Below, in pieces: positions 1 to 11,850 of a stretch of DNA of 64,000 nt. How positions within the stretch are numbered: position 1 is the first letter of the stretch; every line of letters starts with the position of its first letter. The stretch spans positions 7,564,001 to 7,628,000 of the forward strand of contig AP026544.2 of NCBI GenBank assembly GCA_026075535.2, in the 5' to 3' direction. The DNA is from Tricholoma matsutake. Its lineage: Eukaryota > Basidiomycota > Agaricomycetes > Agaricales > Tricholomataceae. The position numbers were made by a program, and so were the translations under genes. The notes beneath the pieces are model-generated. The model was not told where the DNA came from, ran no database searches, and worked only from the letters and a program-made list of their open reading frames with translations.

Positions 1-1660
1 TAGCTCCCAGCTTGTGAGTGACCAGACTGATGCAGTAGGGAGGCTAATTAGGTGATAAAAAATGATTCAAAAGGAGAGGACACATGCTGCAAGGTTGAAA
101 TCCACCCTAGGTGGCAAGGTTATCAAAATTGCACCTAGATGGACATAGACTTACCTTCACTGAGCTGTGCTTGTTGCATTTTTCCTGAAAAACAACAGAG
201 ATATTGTCAGAGCATCTTCAGTGATAGAACAAGATGCAGAATACCTTGCTGCTTTATTGGGGACTTTCAGCATGGAGAGCAATGACAAGGGGGGGGGGGG
301 GGTTTGAGATATTGTCACAAGTATCAACCACTGGGGAACTGATCACTGTGATCTCTATATAATAATTGGGCCTGTCAGACAACCAGACATTTGAGACAGC
401 TTGCCATTCAGTCACATTTGAGGGTGACAGCCATTGAGCCCAGTCTTATCATGCTGAGAAGCCCAGCAGGACATTGGTGCAAATGAGGCTTGTGGATGTA
501 TTTATAGAAGAACAGGAGGTGCAACCATCAGTGGACCCAGTGAATGCAATAATATGTGAAGAGCAGGAAACTGCACAGATAATTGCTAAGTATGTATACC
601 TGTAAGTAGCATGCTTTTACAAAGCAACATATGAACTGACCTCCTCAAATGCATCTGTGCATATATTGATGCTTCTGAGGATAAAAGACTCTCTTCGATG
701 GCCTTCCTATAGATGTTCAGCTCACATTGCGTTGCAACACTGGCTGGAGACTAAAGTCAAGCTCAATGTCTCTATCACTTGATGAGAATTTGTAGGACTT
801 TGTGTCATGCATGATGCCATCTCCATTGTTCAGCAAAGCTTTGATAGCATAACACCCATTCTCAATCCACAGGCAAGTGCACATGTGTTCACTGGCTTCA
901 CTGTCTGATGGCCCACAACATGTTCAGCAACATGTCAGAGTTAGGATGTGGTCAAATCCATGATAGGTATGCAACCAGTTCAAAGTTAAGTAATCCCAGC
1001 TCATACCTTCATCTTCAGCAATGCTTCTCAGGAGTATATGGTTCTGACATTGAAGCCCTAACCAGTGTTATCTGCATGTTCCAAACACACCAAAGCATTA
1101 CTGTTATAGTCTCCTCAACCCTACGCCCGTCGAAATTTGTGCCACAGACAAGATTGTTAGCATTCAAGTTATGATGATGAGCATGAAAATGCCTGTCCTT
1201 TGAAATGCCATGAGTAAGGTATATCCACATGCTTCAATCTGGCTTACAAACAACCTGCTCTAAACTCAACACATCAACATACATCTTGGTTAGTATTTCT
1301 CTATCATTTTGAACTCTCTCATTTGAATGAGTCATGGTGCAGCCATTTAACAAGTTGGACCAGGTGTCTAACTTGTTTCACTCTACATACCTCACTGGCC
1401 AAGGCACTTGATTTATTTATTTTTGCAATGGATGAACACCTGGCTAAGAGGCTCTGCCTCTTTCCTTTCTTGTCCAGCTCAGTGGACAGGAGATTTGGTT
1501 GATCCTCAGAAGTGAGTCTTAAGCCCCTAGTTTGTGCATAGCCCATTGAAAACTGGACACCCAGCCATGTATCATTCGCCCACCTGCTGGAAAAATCTGA
1601 CTTAACTCTGGCTATTTGTCTGTCAACATACTGACTAGTCAAGGTTCATCACCTTGTCCC
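1..1660. other. Unassigned repeat-compartment sequence
   Basis: Low-CpG sequence with many stops in all frames. A short homopolymer G run lies near 290-302. A minus-strand open stretch of 107 codons (1319-1642) has no motif I recognise. No gene can be supported; it is probably decayed transposon sequence continuous with the block to its right. Confidence 0.4.
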
Positions 1661-1661
1661 A

Positions 1662-2434
1662 TCATTGTATGGCTCCAGCATCATTGTCTGAGTCCACCTG
1701 CCCATTGTCCTTTTGCCTATACCCAGCCTTCCACTTCAAGATGACCATAGAGGGGGGCTTAGCCAAAACAGCCGTTTGGCATGTTTTTGCTGTCTGTGGT
1801 AAGTGTAGGTCCATGGGCTCAGGAAGCACACTGACAGTGACAAATTGCCCATCCAACAGAGCTATCGACCTCAACACCATCATCATCTTACAACGGTCTT
1901 GGCAGGCTCTATCTTTCTTCAGAGGGACTGCTATGAATGAAACTTGGATTTCCACTATGTCCCCAATACAAAAATGTTGTGGCCCACATTCCTCAAACCT
2001 GTCATTGTGTCATCCATCAGAGCGAGACCACAGCCGTGAACAGGCTTCTACTCACTCTCATTTACCATGTAATTCGACATAGCTGTTGTAATACTGTACT
2101 TGATTGTCCTCCATGTGCACAAACATGTTTGGACTGCAGCTGCTGTGGAGCATGCGGGCTAAAACCCATTAGGATCCACCCCTTGGCCAAATGGTGTGGG
2201 ACTTGCACCATCGGCGTCAAGCACAGGAGTGAAATAGTGGTTTGATGCAATGAGTTCGGGACTGTCACCATCGGGCACTTCATTCAGACTCCAAGTCTCC
2301 AGTGTTCCATCATCAAACTCTCTGTCAAAATGGCCATAAATCTCTTGGGTGGCCTGTGCCACCTTGTCAAATAAGATGGAGTTCAAGCCAGTCAAGGTGA
2401 CAGATTGGTGAAGATACTTGTACCATGCTGGCAA
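1662..2434 (-). pseudogene. Decayed coding remnant, unidentified family
   Basis: Two minus-strand open stretches (2159-2434 and 1662-1955) read like real protein. One contains the text VAQATQEIYGHFD followed by an acidic segment. The other contains VSFIAVPLKKDR and VLRSIALLDGQFV, which has a beta-strand-rich composition. Stops and frame changes separate them. The style recalls repeated hypothetical proteins found near transposons in Agaricomycetes, but I cannot name the family. It is unlikely to be functional. Confidence 0.3.
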
Positions 2435-3682
2435 GTTCTTAGTCTACATCAGATGTGGTGTGCTTCTACAAAAGGTGGGAGACACACTCAGGCACCCGCT
2501 TTAAGGGAGGAAGGTCCATAGCCTTCACGATACCCCAGATTGTGAACAGCGCCTCTTCAAAAGTCCCCTCATTCACTCAACACTTCAATAACTGCCAAAT
2601 TTTAGGATTTTTGTGGGCACCAATCTTAAATACCTGTGCCCAGCTTGGTTGGACCTAGCACAAATGTGATTGATGCTTGCACAGGGGGAAACCTCAGATG
2701 TTTTAACTCACTGTTGTCAGAAGCCCCAGGCATTCAACTTCATTTTCTTGGCTGTCTTCCTTAGCCAATGCTTCTAAGCTTGTTCCTGTGGACATCGTTA
2801 ATGCCGCCTCAACACCTACATTGGTGGCAACCTACAGGCACCTTCCAGGTCATAATACTCAGCCATCAGAGATGATGAACGGGGGTGTTGAGGAAAGTGG
2901 TTGGTTCTACAGCGTGAGGCAGTCTCAGAACATAGTGAATGGCCAATCAGTACAGTGAACAATGGCCACCCTGCAGTGTAACATGCCCATGCCCTCTTGT
3001 GAATGGCCAATCAGTAAGGTGTACAATGCTGTACAATTCCAACAGCAAGTGTTCTGTTTAAATGTCCCACATTGTTAATTATGCTGCCCCCAAAATCAAT
3101 GAGTGTCTTTCTGACAACCAGTTGCAAATTTTACACTGGTGGCAATTTCCGCGCCAGTTTTTCTGCAGGGCTCTCTTTCATTTTGTAAGGATGCACTGTG
3201 GTATAACTGTCTACTGTTGGTCTGCACATTCCTCCCACTGCAAATGGGCAACTGAACATTGTACCACATTCTGACATGTCTCATACCCAGCCAACTATGT
3301 CCGCAAGACCTCAAAACAGGCTGCACACCTGTCTTGCCCAAATCCAACATTGCCATGGACTCCATAGGCAGCTCATTGTGGGACGCAAGCAAAACTCTCA
3401 GGAATCTCAATGGGACTAGAGATCTCTACCAACTTGCTCCTAACACAGAGGTACCAATCACATACCTTGACATCCACACCTTGCTGCCCGCTTCTTTCTG
3501 TGTCCAAGGTGAACTCTACAAGATGACGCAAATCACTGAAAGTGTAAGAAAGAATGGGCTGTCCATCACTTTTCTAATCAGGCTTTTGTTTCACAGCAAG
3601 CCTGTCTTGTGTTGTGTGCACCTCAGTCGGCCACCCCAGAGGCATGGGCAGCATTCATAAGACAGGTATTGTCCCTCCACTG
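2435..3682. other. Decayed repeat sequence without a supportable gene
   Basis: Continuation of the low-CpG block. A minus-strand open stretch at 3096-3410 (104 codons) contains several Cys and His residues but no intact zinc-finger spacing that I can defend. Nothing else is callable. Confidence 0.3.
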
Positions 3683-4293
3683 CATCAGACAGCAGGAAAG
3701 CAACTCGGATGACATCACCCATGTGAATTGCTGGGGTTTAGTGCCCAGTGTTGGTCCTACCATCATGCTGTTATATGAAAATGAAAGCCAGCAAAAAATC
3801 CCATTTCCATTTCAGGTCAGGCAGCTCCTTGATGGCATAGTGAACCTTTTCATTTGCCAAACAAATGATGACAATGAAAGACAAAAGGTCAGATTAGATT
3901 TCATCCATTGCTCATCTTATATTTACCTTTATTCAGTGGTATGAACTATGGCTCGTATGTGTCCATTGCACAAGGCCCAATTCAAGCAATCCATAAAATA
4001 GAGCATATTGTACAAACCTGTAGCTGCACACCACAAATGTTAACATGTAGTTTACTCAGTTGACATGTGACTTACACCTCGAGATAATCATGCTAGAAGC
4101 TTGAGACTCAAATTAAACATGACCACACCACTCACCATGATGTGCAATGTGATACGTATACCCATTATGGATGGCACCTGAATTGCCTGCTACACCCGTC
4201 CTCAGCAATTTCCAGATCAATAGATCACACTGAGACATTTTCAAGCTCATGTCAACTAAAACCTCATTCTCAGACTCAGATAAGCTGAGAAGA
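3683..4293. repeat. Direct repeat, copy A
   Basis: This stretch recurs in the same orientation at 6176-7124. Shared landmarks include the text around catcagacagc and acccatgtgaattg, a long nearly identical block ending ttcagtggtatgaactatgg, and a final block ending aagctgag. Copy A is continuous, whereas copy B carries a 343-bp insertion. It is probably part of a larger transposon family; no coding capacity is recognised. Confidence 0.8.
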
Positions 4294-6175
4294 TCACATT
4301 GAAATGAAAGGCAGGCTACAGGACCACAAAGTGCAAGGAAAGTAAGAAGGAAAAGCAAAGAGACATGGATACAAGTGTGTGATAATACAAAGACTGCAAA
4401 TGAATAGTACATATATCCATCAGTTCATTTGCATAGAGAACACTTTTGTCTATCAGAAGCATGCAAGTGTTTGGATATCTGAAGTATTGTCATATTAATT
4501 AAGGCACAGTGGGTTGAGCATGTCACTCCAATCTGGAGTGGGGGACTGTACACCATGGCTAATAAAATGCAATATGTAAGGTGACAATAAAGGTAAGAAC
4601 ATCTCTTCAGTGCTTATATCTTAATAACGTCAACCTAATCAGATTACATCAACACCAAAATTAGTATGGTATTGAATGACAGCGTCACTTTCGCAGCTGC
4701 AGAAGCAATAATAAGCACTATAGAAAACAATTGATGGCTCAGAGTCTTCACTAGGGGACTGTACAATTCCTTGATAAATAAAATAAAATCTTTCTCAAGT
4801 CAATGAAACAAGTTGGGCACTGGCCAAACTTGTTAAGCAATCGCTCAATGATGTGCCTTAGGTTATGATGCAAATGCATAGACAAAAAACTCACCTTGAT
4901 GTAAGAAGTGTATATAATGATTTGAAAGAGGTGCACTGATTAGCAATGAAAGTGAGGACCAGCACCTGGTGAGCATAATGAAGGAGAGTCAATATTGGAT
5001 AGGTACCACATGATATACTGTACTAGATGGGTACAAATATATACACAAACATGGTCATGCTCTGATGCACAAAGTGGGTACAGCCCACTGTACCCAATTG
5101 GATTGTGTTGTGTTGTGCATGTCGGCCAGGAGAACATGCTTTAGAGAGGTGTCCGACATGTTGGTTGATTGCTATGTTGATGAATGTTTGGCTCAAATCA
5201 AGCATTCAAGCCATTCAAGCCATGACTAAGTCAAGTATGTACAAATAAAGTGTCTCATCTTCATTCCCACTACTTCAGTAGTGGGTTTTACTTTCTGTCA
5301 AAATTTCACATGAAAATCCTATTATCGATTACTCCCCTACTCAACTCCTCTATACTACAATCATAAGTTTCACCCTTTCATTAAATAGGATAAAGTTACT
5401 GTTTCTATTTTGCTCTTTTTTTTTCACATGCTCTCTTTAATAGGAGCTTTCAAATAACCTCAAAACAGCAGTGCTCCTCTTTGCTTGTCTATAATTTCCA
5501 ACATTTGATGGAACTTTTTATGCACATATTTTCCGACAAAGAAGAAGTACTTAATTAATGCAGATATTCTGCAACTGCCTACATTTTTTTCTTTTACAGA
5601 AGCCCGATAACCATCAAAGCTCCAAAGTTTCCCAAACAAGAGAAGTAACTAATGTGCCTTTGGCTTCTATTTTTTTTTTTTGCCTCCTGTGCTCAAATAT
5701 TGACTATGATCTGGCAGTGTATGTTACTATTTTCTGAGCTTTTTCTTCATTTTTGCTATCACTGTCTTTTTGTTACCAATATAGGCTTGTTGCAGGTGAA
5801 ATAGGAAGTGATTTCTCATAAGTTTTATTGAATGTGCACCTTAAATGAAAAATTGAAAACAAATAATTAACCCCAAATTCTCTAGCAACACACTGCAATG
5901 TCAAGTTCACCCAAAATGTTAGTTCTGTCATTCTCCAATCAGTTATTACTTGCTAATTCACAAGTTAGCAAATTGGTGTTGCCCCCTGTGAAGAATCTTC
6001 AGTCAAATGTCAAACCATCATCTATTTTGTCACAACTAAAAGAAGAATCAGCTGTTTCTGTTTTGTAAGTTATCATTCATCTTTTTTCCTCTCGAATTAC
6101 AAATCTGCTCAGAACTGCATTGGACAAAGAAATGCATGAAATCATAAGTCATGGGGACCAATTTACACCTCCGCC
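4294..6175. other. AT-rich spacer between the direct repeats
   Basis: AT-rich, low-complexity sequence with many poly-T tracts, especially 5270-6100. Only short open stretches without motifs are present. I see no gene, tandem array or clear terminal repeat. Confidence 0.4.
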
Positions 6176-7124
6176 ACATCAGACAGTGGGAAAGCGACTC
6201 AGACAACATCACCCATGTGAATTGTTGGGGTACAGTGCCCAGCATTGGTCCTACCATCATGCTGTTATATGAAAACAAAAGCCAGCAAAACATCCCATTG
6301 CCATTTCAGGTCAGGCAGCTCCTTGATGGCATAGTGAACCTTTTCATTCACCAAACAAATGATGACAATGAAAGACAAAAGGTCAGATTAGATTTCATCC
6401 ATTGCTCATCTTATATTTACCTTTATTCAGTGGTATGAACTATGGCTCGTATGTGTCCATTGCACAAGGCCCAATTCAAGCAATCCATAAAATAGAGCAT
6501 ATTGAACAAACCTGTAGCTGCACGCCATGTATGTTAACATGTAGTTTACTCGGTTGACATGTGACTCACACCTCGAGATAATCATGCTAGAAGCTTGAGA
6601 CTCAAATTAAACACGACCACACCACTCACCATGATGTGAAATGCAATACATATACCCATTATGGATGACACCTGAATCTGTAGAAAGTCAATCCTAGAAT
6701 AAACAATGCTATACTCAGTCCTTGTATAAACAACTATATTTGGTAAGTACTGTACCTAGAATAAACAAGGCTATGCTACAGGTACAGTAAGTAATCAATA
6801 TAAATATATGAATATGTCAATGCTCACCTCAGTCCTTGTATAAATGACTGAGGTGGCCAGGCATCTATCTACTGTATATATATGCTTTCTGTAAGATAAA
6901 GGGAGAAAGGGAAGAAAGGGAAAGAAGGTATCCATGATACGTTTGTACATATGCATCAAAGGGTGCATGCGCTAAATATAGCACACGCATCAAGTGCGTA
7001 CTTGCGGTGTGTTGCTCAACAGAATCACCTGCTACACCTGTCCTCAGCAATTTCCAGATCGATAGATCACACTAAGACATTTTCAAGCTCATGTCAACTA
7101 AAACCTCATTCTCAGACAAGCTGA
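6176..7124. repeat. Direct repeat, copy B (carries a solo LTR)
   Basis: Second copy of the 3683-4293 sequence, aligned in two segments: 6176-6678 and 7022-7124. The 343 bases between them are absent from copy A, so the gap in the alignment defines an insertion. Scattered substitutions, largely transitions, separate the copies. Confidence 0.8.
6679..7021. mobile_element. Solo LTR in direct repeat copy B
   Basis: The 343-bp insertion begins TGTAGA and ends CTCAACA, giving the TG...CA ends of an LTR. It is flanked by perfect 5-bp duplications, gaatc at 6674-6678 and at 7022-7026. Copy A shows the related empty site. No coding sequence is inside. Five-base target duplications fit both Ty1/copia and Ty3/gypsy, so the superfamily is left open. 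The solo state implies LTR-LTR recombination removed the internal region. Confidence 0.8.
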
Positions 7125-7268
7125 GAACTCGGAATTTTTTTTGTTGTGTTTTATGACCAGATTCTGAGTCAGAGTTGTAACTTAGCTGAGTCACAGCATG
7201 CATTGTGCCATAGTCTGGCTTGGCTTCAGCTAATATTGGCTCAGCTCCTAACTTAAACTGGCTCCAAG

Positions 7269-7781
7269 ATGGAGCTGCAGCAACACTATGCCAAAGTCCA
7301 AATGATGCCCAAAACCACCACCCTTGCCAATTCCAGCACTCAGACTGATTCTGAGACCACCCAGAGCAATGTTAGCATCCAAGCAGCCCCCACCACTGAC
7401 AAAATGGCTGCACAGACCAATAGTGCCCCTGAATGTCAGTGTGCCACCCTTCAAACAGAGCCACCTAATGACAAACATATCCACTCACTGAATAACATGA
7501 CAACAGCACCCAGCATCAACTTGACCACCCAAACCACCCCCAGTACCAGTGAGACAGCCTTACAGACTAGCAAGAGCCCTCACAACACCTCCCCAGTCCC
7601 AAAATTGAGCATGGAAGGAATTGAACCCCCCATACCCATGCAAAATGCAGCACCAGCCACTCGCACTGACTCTACCACCCAGACAGACACCATTGCCACC
7701 ACCACTGTCCTTACCATCAACATCAACACACAGATAACCCCCACCAGCTGTAAGGGCAACCTTACAATCAGTGTGACATAG
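7269..7781 (+). other. Thr/Gln-rich low-complexity open frame
   Basis: An open frame of 170 codons, dominated by Thr, Gln, Ser, Asn and Pro, with repeated STQTD-like words. A similar composition recurs in open stretches near 8393-8617 and 12143-12379, so it looks like part of a dispersed repeat family, not a unique gene. No domain is recognised, no introns are evident and the surroundings are transposon debris. It may be only a by-product of CAC/ACC-rich repeat sequence. Confidence 0.2.
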
Positions 7782-7784
7782 CAC

Positions 7785-8380
7785 GATACTTGCAAGGGAA
7801 ATTTGAAGTTAGATTAAGGAACTATGGATCCAACAGTCCTACTCACCTTGCAAGGGAAATCCAAAGAGAACACTCTAAGGATCACCTTGCAAGGTGGAAC
7901 TAAACTGGACTACCAAGGATGACTCATACTAATAAAATGGGACCTGCAAATGTCAAGGTGAAACAATGATACTCCACACCCCAATGCAGCCTATAATGGA
8001 CACAGGCTATTACCAACATCACAAAGGAACCAAGGATGGTACTAAACATGGCCACAGAGGCCCGACAAATGAAAGGGACAATACCCTAGGTACTGGGGGA
8101 TTGTCCTAGGCCTTGAAACATGCAAAAAGGTGTTGCAAAGTTCTTCAAAGTACTTCAAAGTACTTCACGGTCATCATTTGGGATCAGGGATGACTTTCAT
8201 GGATGTGTGAAGGTCATCAAAGTCATTCAGAGATCTTTGAAGGTGCTTGAAGATGTTTGCAGATGTTTGTACATGTTTGCAGATGTTCATATGTGTTCAT
8301 ACATCATTGCGATGGTTGTCAAGATTGGAGATGGAGAGGGGAATGAAGGTGAAGGGCCAGAGGTGTCATAGAATGGTTAG
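7785..8380. repeat. Short-word repeats (ttgcaagg; ttcaaagtac; gatgtttgcag)
   Basis: The word ttgcaagg recurs at the left of this stretch and ttcaaagtacttcaaagtac at 8142-8165, followed by gatgtttgcagatgtttg-type repeats. Related words in inverted orientation (ttcaaacatctt, ccttgcaa) occur at 13200-14050. This suggests one dispersed or inverted family, but I cannot fix element ends. Confidence 0.4.
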
Positions 8381-9502
8381 GGACAATAGGGAATGTTGAT
8401 AGTACATACCAAGATGTCCCCTTACACCAGCCCCATCACTGTCAATGTGGGCACCCAGGCAGAGAGTGGCCACAACACAGATGGAGCCCCTGTACAAGGA
8501 ACAGCTGCATCAAAAGATGTCAAAGTGTCAATGAGCTCAAACCCCGCCACCATTGTTGCTGACCCACAGCCCAAGCCCCAAGGCCCTCATTCTGCCCTCC
8601 TGCATGATGAGTTGTAACTTGTCCAAGCCTCCAGAGCAACAGCCTATGCCCACACCACCATCTGTGCTCAAGCCCACCCTGCATTTTGACTGGGCAGAGG
8701 ATGCTGAGTCATTACCCATCATCTCTAAGCCACTGCTGCCACAAGATGTCTTGGTATTACATTCTAACATTCCTTGACTGTTTTCCTCTATACAAAGGCA
8801 AGCTCATCATCATAATAAAATGAGGAACCCACTGATCCACTCATTCACTCAATGAGGTCAACCAGTCCAATCATCACTTACAAGCATCCCTAGTTGGAGT
8901 AGGTTCAGGCAAACCAATGATCTCTATTCCAAGTCCAGTGTCTCAAGAGGCCCCCTTGAAGCTTAATTGGGACAGTGATCCTTGTTTAGCAGATTTGAGT
9001 TGTGTTCTTTGAGCTTTGGGATGGGCACCATGTTGAGTTGTCTCTGATTTTATTTTTATCACACATAGAGATTTTTTTATTGCATTGGTTATTACTCATA
9101 TACCTATTGTTTCTTTTCCTTTTCCTTTCTTTTTTACAGGTGATGGGGATGTCACCATTTGGGACATGGGTACATTGAGTAGGGTGGTCAACCTACTCCA
9201 GGTAGTCACATGACCTTGTTGATAGAGTCACATTGTCACATTGTCATAGTTCACAGCTATACCATTGCATCTCATTGCCTCAGCAATAGGGCACCTCTGG
9301 GGTGTCCACCACAATGTGTGGTAAGAGGTCATAGCCATGTTTGTGTGCAGCATTGTTGACTGTTTGGGTGGGATCAAAAAACAAAAACAAAAAAGTTGCA
9401 CCACCTGTCAAAAGTCGCACCAGCTGTTGCATGAGAGTGAACAAATATATGCAAACTCACCTGGGGTATATAAACCCCCAAGATTTCACTATTTTAATCC
9501 CC
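8381..9502. other. Decayed repeat sequence, no gene
   Basis: Short open stretches of low-complexity composition (8393-8617 and 8553-8777) overlap in different frames. Poly-T and pyrimidine-rich tracts lie near 9050-9140. I can support no gene or element ends. Confidence 0.3.
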
Positions 9503-9828
9503 TAGTGTTGCTGCAGCTTAAGCTGACTTAAGCCTAGGTTTTTTGCTATCTTGGGAAATAAATTACATAAAATTACCAAAATATTTGAGGAGCTAGATCC
9601 CATCAAAAGCCAAGGGGTCCTCTGCCAGCTCTAAAATGGCTTGGCTTGAGCATTTCAAAGCTGCTTGAATATCTTGGGAATGGCTTCTCCAATCACTTAG
9701 AGTTGGCAAAGAACCTCTTGGCTTTTGATGGGATCTAGCTCCTCAAATATTTTGGTAATTTTATGTAATTTATTTCTCAAGATAGCAAAAAACCTAGGCT
9801 TAAGTCAGCTTAAGCCATGGCAACACTA
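9503..9828. mobile_element. Foldback / MITE-like element
   Basis: A 326-bp element consisting of two arms of about 132 bp in inverted orientation (9503-9634 and 9697-9828) around a spacer of about 62 bp. The ends read tagtgttg and caacacta. Arm identity is high across landmarks such as gatcccatcaaaagccaag and its complement. There is no coding capacity. No convincing target duplication was seen, so the superfamily cannot be assigned. Confidence 0.8.
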
Positions 9829-10389
9829 CAGGCCTGGGCCTCTGTCCAGTACCTAGGTAGCATAATATATAATAAAATTACATACCATAGTCAGACTGTC
9901 AGTTCAATTCCAAACTGGTCTGAACTGGTCTGCCCCCAGTCCACATCAAATTGAGAATCAATAGGACCAAGGACTGGACTGCTATGAGACTACCCCAAAC
10001 TGGGACTGATGGTCCTGTCAGACTGGTTTGAAATCCAGCCCAGTCTGGTCTGGTCCTCAGTCTGAGGGACTGGATCTTCCTCCTCCCCATCCAAATTGGA
10101 TGTGAGGCTCTTGTTTGGGTGTAGAAGACTGCAGAGGGGTGTTGGGAGACCTGAGGACTACCAGGCACACCCCATATTCCTATCTCCACCCACCCTAACT
10201 CACACCCCACCCCCAGATCAGCCACAAACCCAACACCTGGCACCATTACCTGATGACGATGGAGACAGCAGATGAAAACAACAAGGACAACAACCAGGGC
10301 AAAGAGAATGGGGACCAGGACCAGGATGAGACCAATGCCCCAATGAACTGATGCCATGGAAAATGACAGGAAGACAAAAATGAGGGGGA
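9829..10389. repeat. Degenerate 'ctggtctg / ccagtctg' word tract
   Basis: Around 9890-10080 the sequence is built from words such as ctggtctg, actggtc and agtctgg in both orientations. The same vocabulary occurs at the ends of the hAT-like element at 18636-19716, so this may be the end of a related decayed element. No matching partner end or target duplication was found. Confidence 0.4.
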
Positions 10390-10735
10390 CCACATGGCTG
10401 CTATCACCACCACCACAACAGCAGCAGCACCCCCAACCCCTGCCATGAGCAACTGCTCATGAGGTGGAAACAGGGAGCAATGGGGAGGGGGATGGGACAG
10501 CTTTTGGACAGTAACCACCAGAAGGGCAACAAAACATGAACAGTGGGGAAAGCAACCCAGGGTGAACAGCCAGGAGCAGAGGACAGGGCACCACCACCAC
10601 TGAGCAGATGAAGTAAGCTAACAGGACCAGAGACACAGAAACTGCTCACCCAACCACCACCACAAGCAACTGCTCATGGGGCAGCCTCCCCTGCAGAAAA
10701 TGCAAAGTTTTTTTGTTTCTATCATTAATTACTTT
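10390..10735. repeat. Dispersed repeat copy carrying the TGAGCAACTGCTCA palindrome
   Basis: Aligns by eye with 15600-15870: both contain cagcacccccaacc, then the palindrome, then gtggaaacag and gagcaatg, and both end near tatcattaatta followed by tttgt. This marks a longer repeat unit, not just the palindrome. No coding function is apparent. Confidence 0.5.
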
Positions 10736-11019
10736 TGTGGCCCCTACTACTTTTGTGGCCCCTTGCTTCATGTGAGTTAGGTCAATAAAAACCTCCAACA
10801 CTTTTGTCAAATATTAATATTTTAAGTGAACAGTATATGAATGGTTATACCATCTAGGCTACCTTCATTGAGTAAATGTAAACTAACAGTTGGAGCCTTA
10901 CTTATGAAAGCAGCTGACTTCACTGCACCCACACCGACCACCCTGAAATCATCCCATAACTTATTGTCTGGGTTATGTCCACTTGTGCCCTCTTTAGCAG
11001 TTTAGCAACATTTCTGTTG

Positions 11020-11850
11020 ATTCTTCAGATGCATTTGATCCTGCAGTGCATCTCAGGCGATGTGATGTGCAGGTTGGCCTCCAAGATTCTGATGGTAAAC
11101 TCTATGCTCAGTTTGACCTACCATGGTCAAAATCAGCAGCCTTGGGTGACATTCAGACTACTTCATGTCTGAGGAATGCACGTGTCCCCTTGGGGTGCTT
11201 GCCAACTTGTTGCACACTGTCCCAGCTAATCCTCATGACCCCTTGTTCCCATGGAGGGACAGTGCTAATAATGGTATCATTTACCCCATGGTCAGAGACT
11301 CTGTGCTTCAATATATAAATTTTATTACTGAGGTCAAGGATGGAGAAGCACGTTTGGCTATTCTTTGAGGCTCAGACCATGTTAGGATTGGAGCCTGAAG
11401 TAGTATGCAAAGCTGGTAGATGGAAGACACTTGCATTCAAACTTTACATTCAGGCTTTTGACTTAGCTGCATCATAGTACTAATGTACAATCTGGCAATT
11501 CACTACTTGCTTGAAATTCTTGAGCCTTTGGAGTTAACAATGGTCTTTAGCTCAGGAGAATGCCTTTATTCCTATAGTATTTGATAGACCAGCCTGGGAT
11601 TTCTTTTCAGATGTCCCCATAGACAACAGAATGATAATGTAGAGTTACGAGTCCAAAGTATGAGGACTTGTCTTTATGCCCAGGAATTTGCCATCAAAGT
11701 GCTACAGTTAAGACAGGCTGCATCTCAGCAGTGGGAGGTCAGAGCTTCAAACACTCACTACATTTTAAAGGTCAGTCTAGTGATTGGTTCAAAGTCAGCA
11801 GGTTTTTCTGACACACAGTTTTTGGACCAAAAGGGAAAGTAAGTCTCACA
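11020..11850 (+). pseudogene. Tyrosine-recombinase (Crypton/DIRS-type) transposon remnant
   Basis: The plus strand reads as a decayed tyrosine recombinase split over several frames. LRRCDVQVGLQD then LPWSKSAALGDIQT (11046-11170) resemble the mid-domain of fungal YR proteins. DPLFPWRDS follows at about 11240, then the H-x-x-R box HVRIG at 11378-11392. Shortly after, in a shifted frame, comes KAGRWKTLAFKLYIQAF (11408 on), which carries the usual W/H and catalytic Tyr region. Stops and at least two frameshifts are present. Crypton versus DIRS cannot be separated without the ends; the element is inactive. Confidence 0.55.

Noticed and set aside
10246..10649. Minus-strand hydrophobic open frames as membrane proteins
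   Set aside because: They arise from GGTGGT-rich repeat complement, overlap in several frames and contain no conserved feature.
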